A stretch of 10,140 bases of DNA, taken from assembly GCA_026985435.1 (NCBI GenBank), contig JALSQL010000089.1, positions 1-10,140 on the forward strand, in the 5' to 3' direction. The translations under genes and the position numbers were made by a program. Under the pieces are notes generated by a model. That model did not search any database. It had not been told where the DNA came from and saw only the letters and a list, made by a program, of their open reading frames with translations. Positions within the stretch are counted from its first letter, which is position 1, and each line of letters starts with the position of its first letter. The DNA comes from Acidilobaceae archaeon (GTDB taxonomy: Archaea > Thermoproteota > Thermoprotei_A > Sulfolobales > Acidilobaceae). Positions 1 to 5,686 of the stretch are shown here, piece by piece.

Positions 1-536
1 CTATGAACCCCTACCTGGTGAGGAGGCGGGTAGGGATGGTGTTCCAGACCCCCAACCCCTTCCCCCACATGAGCATCTACGACAACGTCGCCATAGGCCC
101 GAGGCTCCACAGGCTGGCCAGGAGCAGGAGGGAGCTGGACGAGATAGTGAGGTGGGCGCTGGAGAAGGCGATGCTCTGGGACGAGGTTAAGGATAGGCTC
201 GACAAGCCCCCCACCATACTGAGCGGGGGCCAGCAGCAGAGGCTCAGCCTGGCGAGGGCGATAGCCGCGAGGCCCGAGGTGCTACTCCTCGACGAGCCAA
301 CCGCCAACATCGACCCCGTCAACACCGGGAAGATAGAGGAGACCATAGTGGAGCTCGCGAAGGAGCTGGGGATGACTGTGGTCATAGTGACCCACACGCC
401 CCAGCAGGCCGCCAGGGTCTCGGACTACATACTCTTCATATACGGGGGCCGCCAGGTGGAGGCCGGGCCCACGAGGAGCCTCGTGCTCGGCCCTAAGACG
501 GGCCTCCTGGCTAGGTACTTCAGGGGTGAGCTCTAG
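1..536 (+). CDS. pstB: Phosphate ABC transporter ATP-binding protein PstB (3' part, 5' end outside window)
   Basis: This is the ATPase of the high-affinity phosphate importer (PstSCAB). It sits on the cytoplasmic face and powers uptake through PstC/PstA. Only about the last 177 residues are present, so the Walker A P-loop lies upstream of the window. The visible part holds, in order, the Q-loop region FQTPNPFP (residue 14 on) followed by MSIYDNV, the ABC signature LSGGQQQR (73-80), Walker B with catalytic glutamate VLLLDEPT (93-100), the D-loop ANIDP, and the H-switch VTHTPQQAARVSD (129-141). PNPFP-MSIYDNV and H-x-PQQAARVSD are characteristic of PstB rather than other ABC ATPases. The ATG at position 3 is an internal methionine, not the start. 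The stop TAG at 534-536 shares its G with the GTG start of the phoU-like gene, so the two are probably translationally coupled. Family assignment is firm. Confidence 0.95.
   Translation, partial: MNPYLVRRRVGMVFQTPNPFPHMSIYDNVAIGPRLHRLARSRRELDEIVRWALEKAMLWDEVKDRLDKPPTILSGGQQQRLSLARAIAARPEVLLLDEPTANIDPVNTGKIEETIVELAKELGMTVVIVTHTPQQAARVSDYILFIYGGRQVEAGPTRSLVLGPKTGLLARYFRGEL
524..529 (+). promoter_or_regulatory. Ribosome binding site of the phoU gene
   Basis: GGGTGA lies inside the last codons of pstB and ends six bases before the GTG at 536. It matches the archaeal anti-Shine-Dalgarno core (GGTGA). It favours GTG 536 over the in-frame ATG at 557, which has no comparable site. Confidence 0.7.
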
Positions 537-1141
537 TGGCTGGCCAGCCCGCGTTTATGAGGGAGGACCTCGAGCACGTGGGTGCCACCCTGGAGAGGCT
601 CTACAGGCTCGTCTCCAGGGTGCTCTCCAAGAGCCTCGACTCCCTAGTCGAGGGCAGGCCCGTTGATATAGACGACGAGGTGGCCATAGCCGAGGAGCTG
701 AAGGGGCTAGTGGAGTACACGGCGACCCTCTTCATAGCCCGCTACCAGCCCCTGGGCGACCCGCTCATAGAGGCCCTCTCCGCCATCCGAGTCTCCTACG
801 ACCTCTACAGGATAGCGAGGTACGCTAGGGAGCTAACCTACACCGCCGCCCGCCTCCCCGGGGTCAGGCCGCCGGGGGACGTGGCCGAGGCGGCTGAGGC
901 CGCAAAGCGGGGCCTGGAGGAGGCGTACAAGGCCTACAAGACCGGCGACGAGGGGGCCCGGCGCCGGGTGCTGGAGGCGGACGAGAGGGTTGACAGCCTC
1001 TACATCGCCAGGCTGGACATGCTGCGGGAGAAGCAGAGCCTAACCGCCGAGGAGGCCGCGGCCCTGCTGGCCCTGAGGCACCTCGAGAGGATACTCGACC
1101 ACGAGGTCTACATAACGAACGCCAAGAGCAGGCCGGCCTAG
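536..1141 (+). CDS. phoU: PhoU-like phosphate transport regulator
   Basis: An all-helical 201-residue cytoplasmic protein of the PhoU family, which modulates the Pst transporter and phosphate homeostasis. Visible family marks are the segment IARYQPLGDPLIEALSAIR followed by a helix ending DLYRIARYA (about 67-97), which corresponds to the PhoU pattern of QP-x-A-x-DLR followed by DLERIGD. In the second half, RHLERILDHEVYITN (181-195) corresponds to the second PhoU repeat motif RYLERIGDHAxNI. Several metal-coordinating acidic positions of classical PhoU (the E/D-x-x-x-D motifs) are only partly kept, so metal binding is uncertain. The GTG start overlaps the pstB stop by one base and has a strong GGTGA site six bases upstream. 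The position directly after pstB is the usual pst operon order. It is slightly shorter than bacterial PhoU (about 230-240 residues). PhoU is well supported; the details of its regulatory partner are inference. Confidence 0.88.
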   Translation: MAGQPAFMREDLEHVGATLERLYRLVSRVLSKSLDSLVEGRPVDIDDEVAIAEELKGLVEYTATLFIARYQPLGDPLIEALSAIRVSYDLYRIARYARELTYTAARLPGVRPPGDVAEAAEAAKRGLEEAYKAYKTGDEGARRRVLEADERVDSLYIARLDMLREKQSLTAEEAAALLALRHLERILDHEVYITNAKSRPA

Positions 1142-1150
1142 CCCCCGCCG

Positions 1151-2932
1151 CTACCCGCGGCCCCTCGCCGCTGGCGCCGAGTATATGTTGTCAACCGTGG
1201 CCTCCACCGCCTCCCGGAGGCGGGCGCGGAAGCTGTAGGCCAGGTTGTACACCCTAACCACCCCCCTCACCTGGTGGAACGCCGTGGCCCGCACGCCCGC
1301 TAGCTCGCCGCAGGCCGCGAACGCCGCTAGGAGGGCCCGGCGGCCCCTATCGTAGGGGGCCTGCCTGACCGCCCTGGCCCCCCCGCCGGGGCATAGGGGC
1401 TTGATGGTCGCCGTCACCCCGGGGTGGGGCTTCAGGTACTCCCCGTACTCCCTGTAGAGGGGGCCGGTCTGGTCCTGGGGGTAGTAGACCCTGCCGATGG
1501 GCGTGTGTATGTAGGCGGCGTACCCCCGGGTGGCGAGCCAGCGGAGCGCCGCCTCCACCCGGTCCCTGGGGGCCCCGAGGGCCTGGGCCACCATGTCGGG
1601 GGTGGCGGGGTGCTGGTAGAGCACCTCCAGCACCCTGCGCCTCCTAGTGAGGGCCACGAGGTGGGCCACGGTCTCCTCGTCGACCTCGACGTGGACGCCC
1701 GCCCGCCTGGCCTCGGCTATCCCGTCGAGCAGGCTGTCGGCGTCCACCGTGTCAGGCGTCACTATGAACGCCGCGTACTTCTGCCCCCCGCCCCGCGGCC
1801 CCCGGGGGCGGAGCAGCCTGCCCAGCCTCTGCACGAAGCGCAGGGGGCTGGCTGTGTTGCTCCAGAGGACCAGCAGGTCGGCCTCGGGGAGGTCGACGCC
1901 CTCCTCCCCGGCGCTGGTCGAGACCACAACCCTAACCCCGGGCCTCCTAGCCCTCTCGAGGGCCTCCCTGGGGCTCCCGGCCCCGGCCCTCCTGCCGAGG
2001 AGGAGGGCCACGCCCCAGTCATCGAGGGCGCCCGCTACTATGCGGGCTATCACCACGCGCTCAACGAACACTATAGCCTTCGTGAAGCCCTCGTGGTCGG
2101 CCAGTATGCGCTCCAGGGCGCCTAGCTTGTGGGCCCCCCTAACCCCCGGGTCCCAGGCCAGCCTGTACGCCCCGCCGAGGGCGGCGCGGAGGCGGGGGCT
2201 CCTCTCGAGGGTCTCCCGGAGCGCCTCCGCGCCGTCCCTGGCGAGCCACCTGAGAGCGTTCCCCAGCAGCGCCCTGCCGGCCCCCCGGGCCCTGGCCCAG
2301 GCCTCCTCTATGGCCTCGTAGAGCCTCCTCTCCGCGGCGTTCAGGGGGGCCTCGTACACCTCGGCCGCCCACTCGGGCATGTACCTCGCTATCTCCGGGT
2401 GGTCCCAGCCCCAGCACCTCACCTCGCCTATGTGCTCCTCTATCTCGGCCCTCCTCGAGGGGGGCACGAGGGCTGTGAGCCCCAGCCTCAGCCTGGCGCC
2501 GATCCTGGAGGCTACGATCCTGTAGGGGTCCTGGCCTGTGGTGTGGTGGCACTCGTCCACCACCAGGGCGTCGAACCCGTCCGCGGCCAGCTCCCCCCAC
2601 TCGGCCACCACTATCTCCGGCGTGGCCACGACTACCCTGGCCCTCCAGGCCCTGGCCCTGCCGGCCCTGGGTAGGCTCCCGTGGAGGGGCTCGGCTGGGA
2701 GGCCCATCGAGCGGAGCACGCGGGCGGTCTGCTCGACGAGGTAGCGGGTGGGCTCGAGGACCAGCACCCTCGACGCCAGCCCGCGGGAGAGCACCTCCCT
2801 GACCCAGAGCCCGGCTATGACGGTCTTGCCGGTGCCGGTCGGCATGCAGACCACGGCCCGGCCCCGCTGGAGGGCCCACCTGAGGGCCTCCAGCTGGTAG
2901 CGCCTCGGCCTTATGCTGCGCCGCCCCGCCAA
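1151..2932 (-). CDS. SF2 DNA/RNA helicase, XPB/Hef-like, with C-terminal winged-helix region
   Basis: A 593-residue ATP-dependent nucleic-acid helicase or translocase. Motifs in order: RYQLEAL (11-17); Walker A PTGTGKT (31-37); motif Ia LEPTRYLVEQ (59-68); Ib TPEIV (104-108); motif II DECHH (126-130); III GLTA (151-154); IV AIVFVE (286-291); V STSAGEEGVDLPEADLLV (338-355); and VI QRLGRLLRPRG (368-378). A mostly helical insert (about 185-265) sits between motifs III and IV, the place where Hef, FANCM and RIG-I-type helicases carry one. The form of motif VI is closer to XPB. Residues about 430-485 look like a winged helix (VLEVLYQHPATPDMVAQALG followed by a basic strand), and the last 100 residues are not assigned. 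Start is TTG; GGAGGAGG lies 11 bases upstream and there is no nearer ATG or GTG. The start is 23 bases after the TIM-barrel stop, so the two are probably co-transcribed. Its role in repair or RNA metabolism is inference. Confidence 0.85.
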   Translation of the reverse strand: MAGRRSIRPRRYQLEALRWALQRGRAVVCMPTGTGKTVIAGLWVREVLSRGLASRVLVLEPTRYLVEQTARVLRSMGLPAEPLHGSLPRAGRARAWRARVVVATPEIVVAEWGELAADGFDALVVDECHHTTGQDPYRIVASRIGARLRLGLTALVPPSRRAEIEEHIGEVRCWGWDHPEIARYMPEWAAEVYEAPLNAAERRLYEAIEEAWARARGAGRALLGNALRWLARDGAEALRETLERSPRLRAALGGAYRLAWDPGVRGAHKLGALERILADHEGFTKAIVFVERVVIARIVAGALDDWGVALLLGRRAGAGSPREALERARRPGVRVVVSTSAGEEGVDLPEADLLVLWSNTASPLRFVQRLGRLLRPRGPRGGGQKYAAFIVTPDTVDADSLLDGIAEARRAGVHVEVDEETVAHLVALTRRRRVLEVLYQHPATPDMVAQALGAPRDRVEAALRWLATRGYAAYIHTPIGRVYYPQDQTGPLYREYGEYLKPHPGVTATIKPLCPGGGARAVRQAPYDRGRRALLAAFAACGELAGVRATAFHQVRGVVRVYNLAYSFRARLREAVEATVDNIYSAPAARGRG

Positions 2933-2955
2933 CCCGCCCGGGGCCTCCTCCGCGT

Positions 2956-3843
2956 CTAGAGGTGCCTGACCGCCTCCTTCATTATGGCCGCGTAGAGGTC
3001 TATCGAGTCCCGGTACTTGGTAGCCGGGGGGCCTGTGTAGATCACGTGCATCCTCAGCTGGAGGCCCCTCCCCCTGACCCGGGATACCATGAAGTCGGCG
3101 AGCGCCTCCGCGAGCGGGGCCAGGTCCGGGTAGCCCTTGCCAAGGGGCACCCTCTTCTTCACTATCCTCGACCCGAAGGCGAAGCCTATCACCTGGCTGA
3201 ACCTAAGGGATAGGAAGCCGCTCGACAGCTGGAGGGTCCTAGACAGCAGGTCGAGCCAGAACTCCCTGGTGGCGCGGGCGTTGGCGGCCTCGAAGTCCCC
3301 CGTCTCGCTGGCGCCGGTCTCCAGCATCCAGGCGTTCTCGAGCTGCACCGACACTATCAGCCTCTCAGACCCCACGGCCTCGCGGAGGGCCCTCACGTCC
3401 TCCCAGGTGCCCAGCATCCTCCTAGTGTAGGGGACCTCCACGCTCACGTACATGGGCTCCGCCTCGGAGACCAGCTTGGCCAGGAACTCCGCGGCGAGGT
3501 CGAGGTCCCTCTGGTCGCCGTAGGCCCTCCAGCCCAGGTGGAGGTTGAACACCTCCGCCCCCGCCAGCTTGGCCTTCCTAGCGGCGGCTAGCAGGGCCCT
3601 CCAGCTCCTCTCCATAGTGTCCCTGTCGGCGCTAACAACGTTGTAGTAGGGGGCGTGCGCGGTGACCGTGGTGAAGGCCCTCCTAGCCTGGCTGGCGTAC
3701 TCCCGGAAGTACTCCTCCCCCCGGCCCCGCCTCGAGAAGTCGTAGGGGGGCACCTCGGTCAGCTTCATGCCAAGCGTGGCGGCGACGGGGAGCTTGGAGA
3801 GGGCGTTGTACGTGCCCCAGTCGAAGAGTATCACCGCCACCAC
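2956..3843 (-). CDS. Endonuclease IV-like / sugar-phosphate-isomerase-like TIM-barrel protein
   Basis: A 295-residue protein of the AP endonuclease family 2 / xylose isomerase-like TIM-barrel superfamily, in the divergent archaeal endonuclease IV branch. Visible are TAHAPYYN (61-68) with the first metal-type histidine H63, a helix and strand ending EVFNLHLG (97-104) with H102, and VSVEVPYTRR (133-142) with E136. These match three ligands of the Nfo trinuclear zinc site. In the second half the expected DFAH pair appears as VQLENAW (166-172), the HFS motif as LRFSQVIG (213-220), and the terminal ESP glutamate region as HVIYTGPP (266-273). Several canonical ligands therefore seem lost. It may be a nuclease with changed metal use, a non-catalytic homologue, or a sugar isomerase-like enzyme. 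Start is GTG 3843, followed directly by a second GTG. There is little Shine-Dalgarno, but a TATA-like site lies 28 bases upstream, consistent with a leaderless mRNA. It precedes the helicase by 23 bases. Confidence 0.72.
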   Translation of the reverse strand: MVAVILFDWGTYNALSKLPVAATLGMKLTEVPPYDFSRRGRGEEYFREYASQARRAFTTVTAHAPYYNVVSADRDTMERSWRALLAAARKAKLAGAEVFNLHLGWRAYGDQRDLDLAAEFLAKLVSEAEPMYVSVEVPYTRRMLGTWEDVRALREAVGSERLIVSVQLENAWMLETGASETGDFEAANARATREFWLDLLSRTLQLSSGFLSLRFSQVIGFAFGSRIVKKRVPLGKGYPDLAPLAEALADFMVSRVRGRGLQLRMHVIYTGPPATKYRDSIDLYAAIMKEAVRHL

Positions 3844-3868
3844 CGGCTACCCTACGATGCTCGCGCCT

Positions 3869-3874
3869 CTTAAG
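3869..3874 (-). promoter_or_regulatory. Possible TATA box for the TIM-barrel gene, overlapping the trmY stop codon
   Basis: CTTAAG, one of the few A/T-only cores in this GC-rich stretch, is centred about 28 bases before the GTG at 3843. That distance would place transcription start on or next to the start codon (leaderless mRNA). The TAA stop of trmY lies within it. Inference from spacing only. Confidence 0.35.
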
Positions 3875-4472
3875 CACTACCCGACACCCGGAGCGCTGCG
3901 AGGAACGCTAGAACGTGGCTTGTCAGGAGGCTCCGGGGCCCCACGCTCACCCTAGCCTCGGAGAGCCTGCGGGCAAGCGCCAGAACCCCGGGGGGAGGGT
4001 CGAGGTGGGCGCCCGCGAGGAACGCCGCCCTACCCCGGAGGGCCCCGGGGACCCTGGAGACGTCGGCCCCGCCCTCCTCGAGCGTGTAAACCCTGAACCC
4101 CAGCCTGCGGGCCTCGTGGAGCAGCCTCTCGGCCCCCCAGGGTAGGGCCATGCAGCCCCCCACCCGCCGGCCCATGAGGAGCCTCCTGAACGCCTCCATC
4201 ACCCCCCTCTCGCCCCCGGCGGCCTCCACGCACTCGCCGCTAGCCAGGACCGCCACCGGGGGCCTCGGGGGGCCGAGGAGTAGGCCGGCGAAGGCGGCGG
4301 CCCGCTCGATGCTGAGCGAAGCCACCGCCGCCCTGGCGACCACGTCCAGCCTCCCCGACGGCCCGGCGTAGCCCCGGGGCGGCCAGGAGGCGTCGGTCCT
4401 AGCCGTGGGGCTGACCACGATGTAGAGCGCCGTGGCGCTGGCGAGCAGATCCCGGGCGCCCCCCAGGCTCAA
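3870..4472 (-). CDS. trmY: tRNA (pseudouridine-54 N1)-methyltransferase TrmY (SPOUT family, DUF358)
   Basis: A 200-residue protein matching TrmY, the archaeal SPOUT-class enzyme that uses S-adenosylmethionine to convert pseudouridine 54 of the tRNA T-loop to 1-methylpseudouridine. Pus10 normally makes the substrate. Family marks are the first strand ALYIVVSPTARTD (15-27); the conserved GPSGRLDVVARA (37-48), matching the TrmY pattern AGRLDVLCR; the middle segment RVYTLEEGGADVSRV (127-141), matching LHEDGxDIRDV; and the C-terminal knot region SVGPRSLLTSHVLAF (176-190), equivalent to SLGPLSLHADHCI. Length equals the family norm. Start is TTG, with about 14 residues before the first strand; no ATG or GTG occurs between them. 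The usual LSDHEGF loop is replaced by LAGAHLDPPPG (152-162), and two conserved acidic or histidine residues near the knot differ, so the enzyme is somewhat divergent. It lies between a membrane glycosyltransferase gene and the TIM-barrel gene, all on the same strand. Confidence 0.82.
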   Translation of the reverse strand: MSLGGARDLLASATALYIVVSPTARTDASWPPRGYAGPSGRLDVVARAAVASLSIERAAAFAGLLLGPPRPPVAVLASGECVEAAGGERGVMEAFRRLLMGRRVGGCMALPWGAERLLHEARRLGFRVYTLEEGGADVSRVPGALRGRAAFLAGAHLDPPPGVLALARRLSEARVSVGPRSLLTSHVLAFLAALRVSGSA

Positions 4473-4508
4473 CGCGCGCCCAGCCCCCGGAGGGGGGCTG
4501 CGGGCCGC

Positions 4509-4515
4509 CTTAAAG
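4509..4515 (-). promoter_or_regulatory. Possible TATA box for trmY
   Basis: On the minus strand this reads CTTTAAG, within the otherwise GC-only 56-base gap between the glycosyltransferase stop (4529) and the trmY start (4472). Its centre is 40 bases before the TTG, giving a predicted leader of about 14 bases. It suggests that trmY and downstream genes have their own promoter. Confidence 0.45.
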
Positions 4516-4528
4516 CGGGCTCGGCGGG

Positions 4529-5665
4529 CTAGGCGTAGAAGGCCTGGAGGTGGCAGAGGGCCACCCAGGGTATGAGGGCGGCCTCGGCGCCGGCGAGCGC
4601 GAGTAGCGCCGCCCGGTCGAGGGCGCCAGCCAGGGCTGCCACGGCCGGGAAAGCCTCGAGGGCCAGCCGGGGGGCGGAGGCGCCCGGCACCCCCCTCAGG
4701 CTAGCCACCAGCAGTAGGGCCGCCCCCGCCCACGCCGCCTCGAGGGCGTCGCCCCTCCTGGCGAGGGCCGCCAGCCCCGCAAGGTAGAGGGCGTAGACCG
4801 CCAGGTTCCTCGCCGCCCACATCCACGGCTCCACCAGGTGGCCCCCCAGGCTCCACGGCTGCCTCGTGAACCAGGAGTCGAGCAGCCACCGCACCTGGCC
4901 CACCACCGGGAGGGTCAGGCCGGAGTCCCACAGCCTCTCAGCCCTGAGGTACACCAGCGGGTCCCCGTACACCCTCCAGTAGAGCAGGGCAACCGCCAGC
5001 CCGGCCGCCAGGGGGCCGGCTGCCACGAGGAGCGCGGCCCGGGGGCGGCGCTCGGCCCTCCAGGCCGCCAGGGCTAGTGCTAGGGCCGGGATCGCGACCT
5101 GGTACCTCGCCAGGCTCGCCAGGCCGAGGAGGAGCCCGGCGAGGGGCCACCTCCGCCTCCTGGCCTCGAGGAGCCCGGCGGCCGCCAGCGCCAGGGCTAG
5201 GGGCTCCGAGTAGGGGGCCGTAGTGTAGAGCGCCATCGAGGGCAGCAGCGCCAGCGCCGCCGCAGGACCGGGGCCGTAGAGCCTGCATAGCAGCACGACT
5301 AGGGCGAGCCCGGCAGCGTTCGCGGCCGCAAGCCCCGCGGCCCACGCTGGGAGGCCTAGTAGGTGGAGAAGCCTGACCAGGGCCGGGAAGAGGGGGGCGA
5401 ACGCAGCGTCCTCCAGCCTCGAGTACCCGTGGAGGGCCACCCGGAGGAAGTGCTCCGCGTCCCAGCGGTGCGCCAGAGCCCGGAGGCCCCCATCCTGGAG
5501 GGCGGCCAGCGCCACGAGGGCCCTCGCCAGGGCGGCCGCTAGGAGGGGCGCGAGGCAGGGCTTAACCCCCCGGGGGCCGCCCAGCCGCTGGGGGCCGGTG
5601 GCGTGTACTCCCGACTCCGAGCCCGGCGGGCTGTGAGGAGAAGGCATTTGGCGTAGGCCCCCCAT
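4529..5665 (-). CDS. Polytopic membrane mannosyltransferase, PIG-V / Gpi18-like (GT-C fold)
   Basis: A hydrophobic protein of up to 378 residues with about nine or ten membrane segments and a GT-C-type glycosyltransferase layout. After a first membrane helix (about 36-56) comes the short extracytoplasmic motif HRWDAEHFLRVALHGY (66-81) and then AFAPLFPALVRLL (88-100). This matches the PIG-V signature (WDxxHFxxIAxxGY followed by FFPLYPxLIR). Further family marks are APYSEPLALAL (150-160), GLASLARYQVAIPAL (181-195) and PRLALEAFP (332-340). PIG-V members transfer mannose from dolichol-phosphate-mannose to lipid-linked acceptors; in an archaeon the acceptor could be a glycolipid or N-glycan, which is inference. 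Residues 1-34 are proline/glycine-rich and non-hydrophobic and may not be translated in full. ATG 5647 (residue 7) has GGGGGG about nine bases upstream and is an alternative start. It lies 21 bases after the kinase gene with no promoter seen, so it is probably in the same transcript. Confidence 0.75.
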   Translation of the reverse strand: MGGLRQMPSPHSPPGSESGVHATGPQRLGGPRGVKPCLAPLLAAALARALVALAALQDGGLRALAHRWDAEHFLRVALHGYSRLEDAAFAPLFPALVRLLHLLGLPAWAAGLAAANAAGLALVVLLCRLYGPGPAAALALLPSMALYTTAPYSEPLALALAAAGLLEARRRRWPLAGLLLGLASLARYQVAIPALALALAAWRAERRPRAALLVAAGPLAAGLAVALLYWRVYGDPLVYLRAERLWDSGLTLPVVGQVRWLLDSWFTRQPWSLGGHLVEPWMWAARNLAVYALYLAGLAALARRGDALEAAWAGAALLLVASLRGVPGASAPRLALEAFPAVAALAGALDRAALLALAGAEAALIPWVALCHLQAFYA

Positions 5666-5686
5666 CGCCGCCTGCGATGCCGGCTT

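Noticed and set aside
1424..2674. Long plus-strand open frames of 181-233 codons opposite the helicase gene
   Set aside because: They are Pro/Gly/Ala-rich with no domain signal, lie wholly antisense to a gene with full helicase motifs, and are expected by chance in GC-rich DNA where stops are rare.
5559..5567. GGTTAAG on the minus strand inside the glycosyltransferase gene as a possible internal promoter, with GTG 5515 as the real start
   Set aside because: A start at GTG 5515 would remove the first membrane helix that the PIG-V fold needs before the WDAEHF motif, so the longer protein is preferred.
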